Below, in pieces: positions 7,329 to 15,056 of a DNA stretch of 20,572 bases. The position numbers and the translations under genes are program-made. The stretch comes from Desulfobacteraceae bacterium (GTDB taxonomy: Bacteria > Desulfobacterota > DSM-4660 > Desulfatiglandales > Desulfatiglandaceae), in assembly GCA_020349865.1 (NCBI GenBank), contig CP070700.1, positions 1,651,083 through 1,671,654 on the forward strand, in the 5' to 3' direction. The first letter of the stretch is position 1, and each line of letters opens with the position of its first letter. Below the pieces are notes generated by a model, which was not told the DNA's origin, searched no databases, and worked only from the letters and a program-made list of their open reading frames with translations.

Positions 7329-8978
7329 TCACATCGGGACGATAGTAGTCAGCACAAGCGGACTCCGCTCAATAACTTTATGAAAAAAACGTCTTAGTTG
7401 CCTTATTATATCCGATTCCACTTCAGCCCACTCTATGGGGGTGGGCCGTTCCTGTTCGTTAAGCACTTCAAGCACAATACTCTTGGCATCTTCAAGTATG
7501 GCTCCACTCTCGTCCTCAAACACAAATCCACGAGAGATGAGATCCGGGCCAAAGATTGTGTCTCCGGTCTTTTCATCCACACCCAGTAGGACAATAACCA
7601 TCCCGTGTCCGCTCAGCCTCCTCCGGTCTTTCAGAACCTTCTCTCCAACATCGCCGACCCCTTTTCCATCCACAAGTATCCTGCCGGTGTGCACGGGATC
7701 TTCAATTCGCGCTTTTTGGTTTTCAAAACAGATGACAGCCCCGTCTTCCGCAAGCAAAACATGATCTTCAGGCAAACCCATGTCCAAAGCCAACTGCGCA
7801 TGCCTTACAAGATGCCTGTATTCACCATGAATGGGCATAAAGTACCGCGGTTTCACCAGGCTCAGCATTAACTTTAGTTCTTCTCTTTTCGCGTGACCGG
7901 ATGTGTGTATATCAGAAACCTTTTCATAAACAACGTTTGCCCCCATGCGAAAGAGACTGTTTATGACTGAAGTGATTGCTTTTTCATTGCCGGGAATAAA
8001 ACGTGAAGAAAGGATGATGGTATCTCCCTGCTTGATTTTAACGCTTTTGTGCTTTCCCTGTGCCATTCGGGTCAGGGCTGACATGGGTTCTCCCTGGCTC
8101 CCGGTGGTGATGATAGCAATGTTTTCATCGGGAAGTTGCTCTATTTTTCGTTCGCTGACTTGCACATCCTCAGGCATGCTGATAAACCCCTGTTCCCTGG
8201 CGATACGGACATTGGTGATCATACTTTTTCCATTAAAGATCACTTTCCGGCCGCATTCTACTGCCAGATTAATGACTTGCTGGATGCGGCCGATATTGGA
8301 TGCGAAACTGGCGACAATAACCCTACCAGTACAGGTTTGGAAAAGGTCTGACAGGGTTTTTCTGACTTCCCTTTCACTCAAAGTAAATCCTTCTTTTTCC
8401 GCATTGGTTGAATCCGAAAAAAGGGCAAGGACACCCTTTTCCCCAAAGTGTGCAAATCGAATCAGATCTGTAAATTGGCTGTCTACAGGAGTTGGATCGA
8501 TCTTAAAGTCTCCCGAATGTATAAGCGTGCCTTCCGGTGTGTCAATGGCAAGACCAACGCCACCTACGATACTGTGGTTCACGCTTATATACTCAACTTT
8601 GAAAGGCCCGACCTGAGTAAGATCTCCCACATTTATTGTTCGAAGATCCGCCTGTTCAATGAGATTGTGTTCCTTAAGCTTTTCCTTCAGAATCTCCAAG
8701 GTAAACTTGGTGCCAAATACAGGGATGGCAAACTCATTCAGGAAAAACGGCATTGCGCCTATGTGATCTTCATGACCGTGAGTCAGGATAACTGAGTTGA
8801 CCTTGTTTTTGTTATCTTTGAGGTATTGGAAGTCAGGGATCACCAAGTCTACGCCGTGCATGTAATCATCAGGGAACATTAGCCCGGCGTCCACCACAAG
8901 GATGCAATCCCCATATTCGATGGCCATCATATTCAACCCGATTTCTCCTAATCCTCCCAAGGGAATGATTTTGATCAT
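7329..8978 (-). CDS. rnj: Ribonuclease J
   Basis: RNase J is a beta-CASP metallo-beta-lactamase nuclease with 5'-3' exo- and endonuclease activity on RNA, and it acts in mRNA decay and rRNA processing. In the 549-residue product the zinc motif HGHEDH spans 67-72. Further ligand regions follow: SVNHSIVGG near 132, SGDFKID near 155, and the beta-CASP part with SFASNIGRIQQ, TTGSQGEP, and HTSGHA near 360. The PIHGEYRHL segment and the C-terminal domain (FFHKVIERSPLV) are intact. Its length is typical. ATG 8978 is supported by AAGGA eight bases upstream. It has its own transcription unit, with a long leader holding a strong hairpin at 9020-9041. Presence of RNase J in a Gram-negative chromosome is normal for Desulfobacterota. 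Confidence 0.96.
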   Translation of the reverse strand: MIKIIPLGGLGEIGLNMMAIEYGDCILVVDAGLMFPDDYMHGVDLVIPDFQYLKDNKNKVNSVILTHGHEDHIGAMPFFLNEFAIPVFGTKFTLEILKEKLKEHNLIEQADLRTINVGDLTQVGPFKVEYISVNHSIVGGVGLAIDTPEGTLIHSGDFKIDPTPVDSQFTDLIRFAHFGEKGVLALFSDSTNAEKEGFTLSEREVRKTLSDLFQTCTGRVIVASFASNIGRIQQVINLAVECGRKVIFNGKSMITNVRIAREQGFISMPEDVQVSERKIEQLPDENIAIITTGSQGEPMSALTRMAQGKHKSVKIKQGDTIILSSRFIPGNEKAITSVINSLFRMGANVVYEKVSDIHTSGHAKREELKLMLSLVKPRYFMPIHGEYRHLVRHAQLALDMGLPEDHVLLAEDGAVICFENQKARIEDPVHTGRILVDGKGVGDVGEKVLKDRRRLSGHGMVIVLLGVDEKTGDTIFGPDLISRGFVFEDESGAILEDAKSIVLEVLNEQERPTPIEWAEVESDIIRQLRRFFHKVIERSPLVLTTIVPM

Positions 8979-9019
8979 TTTTGTCCTTCTTTTGAAGTAT
9001 GCGGTTTTAATACCCTTAT

Positions 9020-9041
9020 GATTCCCGCCGGAGCGGAAATC
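9020..9041 (-). promoter_or_regulatory. Stable hairpin with UNCG-type tetraloop in the rnj leader
   Basis: On the minus strand the 22 bases read GATTTCCGC, loop TCCG, GCGGGAATC. The arms pair over nine positions, one of them a U-G wobble that is only possible in minus-strand RNA (on the plus strand it would be C-A). The loop C(UCCG)G belongs to the unusually stable UNCG class. It lies about 40 nt before the rnj start codon and is not followed by a U-run, so it is more likely a leader structure than a terminator. A role in rnj control is inference. Confidence 0.5.
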
Positions 9042-9192
9042 CAGAGATCAAAACCCGAGGTTATTGAACCACAAAAAAACATAGTCATTTCGCTGAATAA
9101 ACAATAGCTTAACCCTTTAGTCATCGGCAGTCAATAGGGAATCTCTTACTAATTGCGCCTTTTCTTTGATGAGAAACGAATCTATTTATGGA

Positions 9193-9223
9193 TTGACCTT
9201 GATTTCTCTTTTCCCATTATGAT
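9193..9223 (+). promoter_or_regulatory. Probable sigma70-type promoter for ssb
   Basis: TTGACC at 9193-9198 and TATGAT at 9218-9223 are close to the -35 and -10 consensus. The 19-bp spacer is longer than ideal. Transcription would begin near 9230, about 70 nt before the ssb start codon. No better pair is seen in the 325-bp gap between the divergent rnj and ssb genes. Confidence 0.45.
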
Positions 9224-9303
9224 AGTGTGCCTTAAACTGGAGAAACGTTCACTCTTGGGCGAGCCTTCCAAGTACTAAAAATAAAAAGAAAGGAGAGCAG
9301 GAG

Positions 9304-9723
9304 TTGGCAGGCATAAACAAGGTAATATTGATTGGAAGATTGGGAAGAGATCCTGAAGTGAGATACACGCCCAGCGGCGCACCTGTGGCTAACTTCAGCA
9401 TCGCCACATCTGAGGAATGGAAAGATAGGGAGACAGGTGAAAAGCAGGAACGCACCGAGTGGCATAGAATTGTGGCATGGAGACGCCTTGGCGAAATTTG
9501 CGGAGAATATTTACATAAAGGTAGTCAGGTCTATATCGAGGGGAGGTTACAAACAAAGGCCTGGGAAGACAGGGATGGTAACAAGCGTTATACTACTGAG
9601 GTAGTTGCTCAAACCATGCAAATGCTCGGCCCTGCTGGAAAGGAGGGTAAAGCAGAACCCATGGACGAGCGCTATCCTGTGGAAGAACCGATCAATGTTC
9701 CGGAGGATGATATCCCCTTTTGA
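9304..9723 (+). CDS. ssb: Single-strand DNA-binding protein
   Basis: SSB coats single-stranded DNA during replication, recombination and repair and recruits partner proteins through its C-terminal tip. The 139-residue product begins [20 protein letters not shown], the standard opening of the OB fold. It has the aromatic DNA-stacking region [16 protein letters not shown] (51-66) and the strand [17 protein letters not shown] (73-89). An acidic tail ends DDIPF, the canonical partner-docking tip. The intervening linker is short (about 25 residues). The start is TTG 9304, chosen because it gives the conserved N terminus and has AAAGGAG upstream. The gene is alone on its strand, converging on tatA with only 14 bp between stop codons; I see no clear terminator in that gap. 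Confidence 0.96.
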   Translation: MAGINKVILIGRLGRDPEVRYTPSGAPVANFSIATSEEWKDRETGEKQERTEWHRIVAWRRLGEICGEYLHKGSQVYIEGRLQTKAWEDRDGNKRYTTEVVAQTMQMLGPAGKEGKAEPMDERYPVEEPINVPEDDIPF

Positions 9724-9737
9724 ACTCAAGACGGTAG

Positions 9738-9932
9738 CTAACTTTTGTCCTTTTCATTGTCTTTTTTATCATTTGGGGCCTCTATTTCCTCTTGGGATTC
9801 GTGACTGGCCTTTTTGAAATTCTTAATTCCTTTTCCTATTCCACTGCCGATTTCTGGCAGCTTGCCTGCCCCAAAGATGATCAAAATAATGATCAGTATA
9901 ATGATCAATTCCGGCATACCTATACCAAACAT
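9738..9932 (-). CDS. tatA: Sec-independent translocase subunit TatA
   Basis: TatA forms the pore-like part of the twin-arginine system, which exports folded proteins, often cofactor-bearing redox enzymes. The 64-residue product has a very short periplasmic N terminus (MFGIGMPE), one membrane helix ([12 protein letters not shown]), and the family's [20 protein letters not shown] hinge and amphipathic helix. A charged, disordered tail rich in Lys, Glu and Asp follows. An upstream in-frame TTG (9935) exists, but GGAGG seven bases before ATG 9932 decides the start. No tatC is nearby, so the partner must be encoded elsewhere. TatA and TatB are hard to separate by sequence alone, but the short tail favours TatA/E. 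Confidence 0.93.
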   Translation of the reverse strand: MFGIGMPELIIILIIILIIFGAGKLPEIGSGIGKGIKNFKKASHESQEEIEAPNDKKDNEKDKS

Positions 9933-9967
9933 CAAGGTACCTCCGCTTATGTGATTTTCGATTGACT

Positions 9968-9996
9968 ATTTTTGATTGACCTTTAGTACCTGTCAA
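9968..9996 (-). promoter_or_regulatory. Possible promoter for tatA
   Basis: On the minus strand a perfect -35 TTGACA (9991-9996) is followed, after 17 bp, by AAAAAT (9968-9973), a four-of-six match to the -10. The region also holds two direct copies of GATTGAC on the plus strand (9960-9966 and 9974-9980). Transcription would start near 9961, about 30 nt before the tatA ATG. Confidence 0.35.
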
Positions 9997-10053
9997 TCAC
10001 CAAAGTGCAAGTTGCCGGATTCGTTCCTACTTTCTTTTCCCTCATCAAAAAAG

Positions 10054-10440
10054 TCAATCGTCAGTAACCAATTGTTGAAATTCGGTAGATCTTTTGAACT
10101 CGCTGACGGCCTGGTGGAAGACCATCCATGCAGCCCATAGTTTGCCCCATTCATCGTTGTGCCAGAAAATGTTGGATGTCTTTTCCCCTCTTGAAATTTC
10201 CAGGAAATCTTCGAACTCAGCACGACAATTTTCGCATAGATTAAGGCCTGAGGAAGCCAAAGTCGGTGGACAGGATGAATCAGTGGTGTTCAAATGATGA
10301 CCGCACATGGCGCATTTGAAATGGCATGAAGCACATTGAACAATCCTCTGAATCGTTTCAATCTTGTTCCGGTAAAGCTCTGCTTGCTGTTTTCGCTTTT
10401 TATCTTTAAGTCTGTCGGTTATGTTAAAAACTTTATCCAT
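10054..10440 (-). CDS. Small Cys-rich, probably zinc-binding protein, function unknown
   Basis: With ATG 10440 as start, the product has 128 residues. A basic helical N terminus (DRLKDKKRKQQAELYRNKIE) leads into a cluster CASCHFKCAMCGHHL. After a Ser/Pro-rich spacer, CENCRAEFEDFL follows. Two paired Cys-x2-Cys sets are typical of a zinc ribbon or zinc knuckle; extra Cys and His residues in the first cluster leave the exact ligands open. The C-terminal half (DEWGKLWAAWMVFHQAV) is rich in Trp and probably a helical bundle. An alternative start at 10476 adds 12 residues that look unconserved; neither has a strong Shine-Dalgarno. I have the impression of similar proteins in Desulfobacterales genomes but can name no function. 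It lies between tatA and sucD on the same strand. Confidence 0.7.
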   Translation of the reverse strand: MDKVFNITDRLKDKKRKQQAELYRNKIETIQRIVQCASCHFKCAMCGHHLNTTDSSCPPTLASSGLNLCENCRAEFEDFLEISRGEKTSNIFWHNDEWGKLWAAWMVFHQAVSEFKRSTEFQQLVTDD

Positions 10441-10554
10441 GGGATCTCTGCTGCCTTGTATGGCTCTCAGGTTCATGGAAAGCCGTTATGCTAAGATTTC
10501 ACTAAAGTTTATCACCAAGGCCACGCAGAGTCAAGAGGTGTTCAAATGGCGTTT

Positions 10555-11424
10555 CTAATCCATAACCTCGAGGACAGTTTTCCCCAGAGTCGAAAGATTC
10601 ACGGCCACGGTAATGCCCGCCGCCTGAAGGGCATTTATTTTATCTTTTGCCTTGCCCTGGCCACCCGAGATAATGGCACCGGCATGACCCATACGTCTTC
10701 CCGGCGGTGCTGTTTGACCTGCAATGAATGCGATCACGGGTTTATTGAATTCCCTCCGGATGTATTCGGCCGCCTCTTCTTCGGCAGTGCCACCGATTTC
10801 CCCAATGAGAATGACCCCTCTTGTCTCCGGATCCTTTTTGAACCTCTTAAGATGGTCAATAAATGAGGTGCCAACAATGGGATCGCCCCCAATACCGATG
10901 CATGTGGACTGGCCGAAGCCCGCTCTGGTCAATTGATCGACCACTTCATAGGTTAAGGTTCCACTTCTTGAGATAACTGCCATATCCCCGGGTCTGTGTA
11001 TAGGCCCGGGCATGATTCCCACCTTGCTCTTTTCGGGCGAGATAATGCCAGGGCAATTGGGACCGATGAGGACCGATTCCTTATCTCTTAAAAAGCGGGC
11101 TACTTTGACCATATCAAGCACGGGAATTCCTTCCGTAATACATACAATGACCTCCAAACCTCCAGAGGCCGCCTCAATAACTGCGTCACCTGCAAATGGC
11201 GGGGGTACAAAAATACAGGAAGTATTTACTCCTTCCTTCGCCACGGCCTCCTGGACCGTGTTAAAAACCGGCACGCTCTCGAACTTCTGGCCCCCCTTTC
11301 CGGGTGTGACTCCAGCGGCCACGATTGTCCCATAATCAAGCATTTGTTTTGTATGAAAAGTGCCTTCCCGACCGGTAATACCCTGAACAACGACTCGAGT
11401 ATTCTCGTCTACAAGTATGCTCAT
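10555..11424 (-). CDS. sucD: Succinyl-CoA synthetase alpha subunit (ADP/GDP-forming)
   Basis: SucD and SucC together convert succinyl-CoA to succinate with substrate-level phosphorylation, or run in reverse. The 289-residue alpha subunit has the CoA-binding Rossmann start [15 protein letters not shown] (14-28), then [20 protein letters not shown] (121-140). SRSGTLTYE follows, then the active-site loop [10 protein letters not shown] with the phosphorylated His247. The C-terminal helix is complete. The frame is open to 11475, but ATG 11424 is chosen because it gives the standard N terminus ([15 protein letters not shown]) and has GAAGGA eight bases upstream. It follows sucC with a ten-base gap, as one operon. 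Related ligases that use malate or other acids cannot be excluded without the full alignment. Confidence 0.95.
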   Translation of the reverse strand: MSILVDENTRVVVQGITGREGTFHTKQMLDYGTIVAAGVTPGKGGQKFESVPVFNTVQEAVAKEGVNTSCIFVPPPFAGDAVIEAASGGLEVIVCITEGIPVLDMVKVARFLRDKESVLIGPNCPGIISPEKSKVGIMPGPIHRPGDMAVISRSGTLTYEVVDQLTRAGFGQSTCIGIGGDPIVGTSFIDHLKRFKKDPETRGVILIGEIGGTAEEEAAEYIRREFNKPVIAFIAGQTAPPGRRMGHAGAIISGGQGKAKDKINALQAAGITVAVNLSTLGKTVLEVMD

Positions 11425-11434
11425 AATTAATCCT

Positions 11435-12601
11435 TCAAGAAACCTGCTTTGCGACCAACCCCGCCGCTTCCGCAAGATCTTTGGCTACCAAAAATTTTAA
11501 ATCCGAGTTTTTTAGAATTGCTCTACCTTCTTCTACATTGGTTCCCTCTAACCTTACAATCAAGGGAACATGAAGGCGTATTTTTTTTGCTGCAGCAAGG
11601 ACGCCCCTTGCCAGGACATCGCACCTAAGGATTCCCCCAAAGATATTAATGAGAATGGCCTTTACACGGCTGTCCTTGATGATAATTTCGAAACCCTTAG
11701 TAATCATGTCTTCGCTGGCCCCTCCACCAACATCTAAAAAGTTGGCAGGCTCTGCACCAGCCAACTTGATAACATCCATGGTCGCCATGGCCAGGCCTGC
11801 ACCATTTACCATGGCGCCTATGTTTCCGTCCAGTCTAATATAATTGAGGTTATACTTCTCTGCCATCAACTCGAGGGGATCTTTTTCCTTGGGATCATCA
11901 AGTTTCAAGATATTCTTTTGTCTGTATAATGCGTTGTCATCAATAGTGATTTTAGCATCCAGCGCAACAACGCCTCCATCCTTGGTAATTACGAGCGGAT
12001 TAATCTCAACAAGAGAGCAGTCATGGGACAAAAAAATTTTATACACGCTGGCCATGACAGACATCAGCCCTCTTGCTGTGTCTGGCGATAAAGGCGAATC
12101 TAGTTTGTAGGTCAAGTTTCTAGCCTGGTAAGGCATCCATCCAACAGCGGGATCAATGTGCTCTTTTAAGATGAGCCCGGGAGATTTGGCAGCAACCTCT
12201 TCAATTTCCATACCCCCGGCCTGACTGAAGATTAAAGCCGGGCTGGCAGTCGATCTGTCAACCACCATGCTCAAATAAAATTCATGTTCAATATCAACGC
12301 CTTCCTCAATGAGTACCTGGTGGACAATCACTCCTTCAGGTCCTGCCTGTTTGGTCATTAATGATTTCCCAAGCAGAGACTCCACGGCTGCGACCACTTT
12401 AGCTGGATCATTTTCCACCTTTACACCACCCGCCTTGCCTCGACCTCCGGCATGGACCTGGGCCTTTATAACCCAGGGAGGGCCGTTGATGACCTTAATT
12501 GCCTTTAAAGCTTGATTCGACTCAGTTATGACTTGGCCCTTAGGGACAGGTATTCCTGATTTTCCGAAAATCTCTTTAGACTGATATTCATGTAATTTCA
12601 T
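11435..12601 (-). CDS. sucC: Succinyl-CoA synthetase beta subunit
   Basis: The beta subunit carries the ATP-grasp domain and the acid-binding site. The product has 388 residues, the same as E. coli SucC. It begins [20 protein letters not shown] and has the nucleotide loop [14 protein letters not shown] (49-62). The metal/nucleotide part [10 protein letters not shown] is followed by [14 protein letters not shown]. The C-terminal domain has [20 protein letters not shown] and [11 protein letters not shown], the segment that contacts the alpha subunit. Thirteen extra codons upstream (to 12640) have no family match; ATG 12601 is preceded by GGAG with a long ten-base gap. A short palindrome, AACACAAGTGTT (12634-12645), lies just upstream and could be a regulator site, but that is a guess. 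Confidence 0.96.
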   Translation of the reverse strand: MKLHEYQSKEIFGKSGIPVPKGQVITESNQALKAIKVINGPPWVIKAQVHAGGRGKAGGVKVENDPAKVVAAVESLLGKSLMTKQAGPEGVIVHQVLIEEGVDIEHEFYLSMVVDRSTASPALIFSQAGGMEIEEVAAKSPGLILKEHIDPAVGWMPYQARNLTYKLDSPLSPDTARGLMSVMASVYKIFLSHDCSLVEINPLVITKDGGVVALDAKITIDDNALYRQKNILKLDDPKEKDPLELMAEKYNLNYIRLDGNIGAMVNGAGLAMATMDVIKLAGAEPANFLDVGGGASEDMITKGFEIIIKDSRVKAILINIFGGILRCDVLARGVLAAAKKIRLHVPLIVRLEGTNVEEGRAILKNSDLKFLVAKDLAEAAGLVAKQVS

Positions 12602-13149
12602 GCAGTTGATGCTCCATTTCCAAATATCTGCGCAACACAAGTGTTACAATCATGGAAAGAAAATGCCGTCGTTAATGAACCTTTGAAAAAAAATAGCAAC
12701 AGTTCGCCTTTTAAAAGGACCTTTAGACAGGATTACAGGATTTTCAAGATTTTTTTATCATATACATTCTTTTATGAATCCTGTGTTACCATAGTGTTCT
12801 TTTTCCCCGGATAGTCATGGCTGTATTTGGCTAAAACCTACTAATGGAATTAATGCATTTTGTGGCACTGTTGAAAAGAGCCTCAATATAAAGTAGACAC
12901 AAATTGAATCGGTTTTTAATTTGAATTAACTGCATAAATGACTCCGAGGTGCTAATAGTATCAGTAGCAAATCAAAAACAGGATAGGTGTTTTGATTTAC
13001 AAGACCAAAATAATCCAGACTATCCTTGCTTGCTCCGGAGGGTTTATCCTGTCAAAAATAGACAGTTGGACTTTTGCAGAAATTAGGGGGTTTCTATTAC
13101 GGTTGATCTCAATTGTCAAGCGCCGAGGGCCCAAAAGGCTGGGCCGCCA
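12602..13149. other. Intergenic stretch with small repeats and hairpins, no gene seen
   Basis: About 550 bp lie upstream of sucC and downstream of the small membrane-protein gene. I see no open frame with a ribosome binding site. Visible structure: two tandem copies of ACAGGATT (12727-12734, 12735-12742) with an inverted copy AATCCTGT (12777-12784); and arms AAATCAAAA (12969-12977) and TTTTGATTT (12990-12998) with a 12-nt loop. CTGTC and GACAG form a small hairpin near 13048-13064. The ACAGGATT pattern resembles short dispersed repeats common in intergenic DNA of several phyla. The sucC promoter should lie in the first 150 bp but is not obvious. Confidence 0.5.
13128..13145 (-). terminator. 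GC-rich hairpin after the small membrane-protein gene
   Basis: The arms GGCCCA (13128-13133) and TGGGCC (13140-13145) pair perfectly around a six-base loop, starting five bases after the stop codon of the 13150-13329 gene. No T-run follows on the minus strand, so it could be a weak terminator, a transcript-end protector, or neither. Confidence 0.3.
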
Positions 13150-13329
13150 TTAAGACTTTTTCCGTATGGATTCCTTTAGTTTGCTTCTGATAAAAAGGTA
13201 TCCGACAATAATAAAAATGAGTCCCACGACGAAAACTGTGTTGTTCCCTTCGCCCATCCCGTAAGCCACGCACGATATGCCGATCACACATAAGAAAACG
13301 ATGCTTGATTTTTCATTTATTGATTTCAT
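13150..13329 (-). CDS. Small membrane protein, 59 residues, unknown function
   Basis: The frame reads MKSINEKSSIVFLCVIGISC, then VAYGMGEGNNT, then VFVVGLIFIIVGYLFI, ending in a basic tail RSKLKESIRKKS. Two hydrophobic segments of about 15 residues are joined by a short Gly/Asn-rich turn, giving a hairpin-like two-helix membrane protein with both ends probably cytoplasmic. GGGAG lies ten bases before ATG 13329. The gene starts 42 bp after the orn stop on the same strand and is probably co-transcribed. Codons and hydropathy look real. A different, overlapping frame (13109-13291) reads as arginine-rich nonsense. It could be a small holin-like or stress-related membrane peptide, but I cannot assign a role. 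Confidence 0.65.
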   Translation of the reverse strand: MKSINEKSSIVFLCVIGISCVAYGMGEGNNTVFVVGLIFIIVGYLFIRSKLKESIRKKS

Positions 13330-13371
13330 GCGGGGTATTCTCCCGAGGAGGCTGTCTGAGAATGTGGTTTT

Positions 13372-13908
13372 CTAAGGCTGAATAAACACCTTTTCACGAT
13401 AATATTTCATCTCCTTGATAGATTCTTCAATGTCGCTCATCGCCAGATGGGCCTTTTTTTTCTTGAATGTGGGAATAGTGGGATACCACCTTTTAACCAG
13501 TTCCTTGATTGAGCTAACATCAATATTGCGGTAATGCAAAAAGGCATCCAGGCGGGGCATGTGCCTTGCCAAAAACCGACGGTCTTGCCATACCGAATTT
13601 CCGCAAAGGGGAGACTCTCCTCTCTGACAATATCGGGAAAGAAATTCAATTGTCTCCTTCTCAGCGCGCTGGCAGCTGTAAGGAGAGGCCGTGATGCGAT
13701 CCAAAAGTCCTGATAATTGATGGTGCTCCAGACTCCACTCATCCATTAAAGAAAGGATTTCATTGGGGTGGTTTATGGCAATATCGGGGCCTTTGGCGAT
13801 AATTTCCAGCCCGTCATCAGTGATAATGGATCCGATTTCTACAATGACATGTACTTCCGGGTCAAGTCCGCTCATTTCCAGGTCTATCCAGACCAAGTGA
13901 CCTTTCAC
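13372..13908 (-). CDS. orn: Oligoribonuclease
   Basis: Orn is a DEDDh 3'-5' exonuclease that finishes RNA decay by cleaving dinucleotides, including pGpG from cyclic-di-GMP breakdown. The 178-residue product has WIDLEMSGLDP with catalytic Asp9 and Glu11, then NSVWQDRRFL with Asp109, then HLAMSD with His154 and Asp159. That is the full DEDDh set with E. coli-like spacing. LVKRWYP (137-143) is the conserved stretch between them. The length matches the family. The start is GTG 13908, with GGAGG seven bases upstream. Small differences from E. coli (NSVWQD for NSIGQD, AMSD for ALDD) leave all catalytic residues intact. It heads a short unit with the 59-residue membrane protein. Confidence 0.95.
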   Translation of the reverse strand: MKGHLVWIDLEMSGLDPEVHVIVEIGSIITDDGLEIIAKGPDIAINHPNEILSLMDEWSLEHHQLSGLLDRITASPYSCQRAEKETIEFLSRYCQRGESPLCGNSVWQDRRFLARHMPRLDAFLHYRNIDVSSIKELVKRWYPTIPTFKKKKAHLAMSDIEESIKEMKYYREKVFIQP

Positions 13909-14026
13909 CTCAAGCCTCCATGAATATTCGTAATCATCTACAGATGGTTAATTAAACCTCTCGGAAAGTGCACAACTTATTGAAAATAAAAATAGTTCTT
14001 CGAGGCCTGAGCTTTTCCCTCGTTCA

Positions 14027-14185
14027 TGGAATAATGGAATGGTGGAATAATGGAGTGTTGGTTTTAAAAGGAAATTGAACATTTATTAGATACCTGATCC
14101 CATGTCAAGATGAATTTTGCCAATAACCCAATATTCCATCTTCTCAAAACCCATTATTCCGTCGTTCCAATATTCCACCATTCCA
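14027..14185. repeat. Inverted repeat of TGGAAT-type units
   Basis: Left part 14027-14053 holds two direct copies of TGGAATAATGG (14027-14037, 14043-14053). The segment 14035-14055 (begins TGGAATGGTGGAATAATG) is the reverse complement of 14165-14185 at 19 of 21 positions, and CCATTATTCC at 14151-14160 is a further inverted copy. The arms enclose about 110 bp of unique sequence. Such AT-rich TGGAAT strings occur as dispersed intergenic repeats in many environmental genomes; no coding role is seen. Confidence 0.7.
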
Positions 14186-14198
14186 ATCGCACGACCTG

Positions 14199-14301
14199 GA
14201 GGCCTTTCGGCCTCGAGACTTGTCGACGAGCTTAAGTCGAGTCGCTCAAGGCCGAGAGGCTCCCGACAGGTTGCGGAGCGAAGCCGAGCTAAGTTCTAGC
14301 T
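14199..14301 (-). repeat. GC-rich multi-hairpin block, possible dispersed repeat
   Basis: A perfect hairpin GAGGCC (14199-14204), loop, GGCCTC (14209-14214) reads on the minus strand with a GAAA loop, a stable GNRA tetraloop. TTTCGGCCTCGAG (14205-14217) also pairs with CTCAAGGCCGAGA (14245-14257) at 11 of 13 positions. Between them GACTT (14217-14221) pairs with AAGTC (14234-14238). A last small hairpin GCTA/TAGC lies at 14288-14300. The block starts a few bases downstream of the 14312-15049 gene in its reading direction and would form the 3' end of that transcript. Its GC content is far higher than its flanks, which suggests an inserted repeat. Confidence 0.5.
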
Positions 14302-14311
14302 TGGACCCGGT

Positions 14312-15049
14312 TCATTTTGTTGGAGTAACAATCTGCTTAAGCCTTACTGCAAAGTAAACTGCCGCAACGATAAATGCCGGCACATAGAGCCACCAGGCAA
14401 AAGAATTCGGGATACCATTTCGTGCCACACCGTCGGGAATGCGCATGATATTTTTCCAGTCCCAACAGAAAGCTATGATTATCAAGAGCGCGCAGCCCAA
14501 TTCGATGAACCAGTCGTACCAACGCCAATCGATTACGCAGCCCTTTTCGTCATAATAAATAATAAGCGATCCGGCAATGGACATTGCAAGTGCAACTGAA
14601 ATCGGCGTTATCACTGGTCCCACCCATGGAATGGGTACAAAAAAAAGCAAATCCCATGTCATTAAGTTTTCTGGCCAGCTGACCATGACCCAAAGCCATA
14701 TGTAGTAGAATATGTCCCAGACCCCAAACGCGATCATAAAGAAGCAGAACTTCTGCAAGGCATTCTTTCCCGTAACGCAGCCCACTGCCATTAGCATAAA
14801 AATCGTGGCAATCTCGCGGCCGAACTCGATGCGCATCAGGTCATCAACCACAAGTTTTCCGTCCTTCCATTCCAGGACTACGGGGAAATAGAATGAACCT
14901 TCAAAGTAGATTTCACGGAGATACACAACAACCGAGCTTTCTACCCATGAAAACGCAATCGCAAAAACCACAATCCAAATCCAGCGCCAGAGTGCTTCTC
15001 GTATAGGTTTTCCAGGTTTTGTTTTGTGTTTCCTGTTTTGTTTTGCCAT
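14312..15049 (-). CDS. Integral membrane protein, unknown function
   Basis: The 245-residue protein has a basic N terminus (KQNRKHKTKPGKP) and about six membrane segments: IWIVVFAIAFSWVESSVVVY (28-47); a helix near 82-92 (IFMLMAVGCV); FCFFMIAFGVWDIFYYIWLW; a segment LLFFVPIPWVGPVITPISVA with Pro kinks; a segment near ALAMSIAGSLIIYY; and a Trp-rich C-terminal pair (ALLIIIAFCWDW, AWWLYVPAFIVAAVYFAV). Conserved-looking polar residues sit inside helices (Glu in WVESS, Asp in VWDIFYY). I recognise no catalytic motif. It starts seven bases after the lyase gene and has no Shine-Dalgarno of its own, so it is probably translated by coupling. Its link to the two upstream genes is by position only. Confidence 0.8.
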   Translation of the reverse strand: MAKQNRKHKTKPGKPIREALWRWIWIVVFAIAFSWVESSVVVYLREIYFEGSFYFPVVLEWKDGKLVVDDLMRIEFGREIATIFMLMAVGCVTGKNALQKFCFFMIAFGVWDIFYYIWLWVMVSWPENLMTWDLLFFVPIPWVGPVITPISVALAMSIAGSLIIYYDEKGCVIDWRWYDWFIELGCALLIIIAFCWDWKNIMRIPDGVARNGIPNSFAWWLYVPAFIVAAVYFAVRLKQIVTPTK

Positions 15050-15056
15050 TGCTTAT

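Noticed and set aside
13109..13291. Arginine-rich 60-codon frame
   Set aside because: It is an out-of-frame shadow of the 59-residue membrane protein.
14117..14299. 60-codon plus-strand frame rich in Ser and Arg
   Set aside because: It runs through the hairpin-rich repeat block and owes its openness to the repeat's high GC content; no ribosome binding site.
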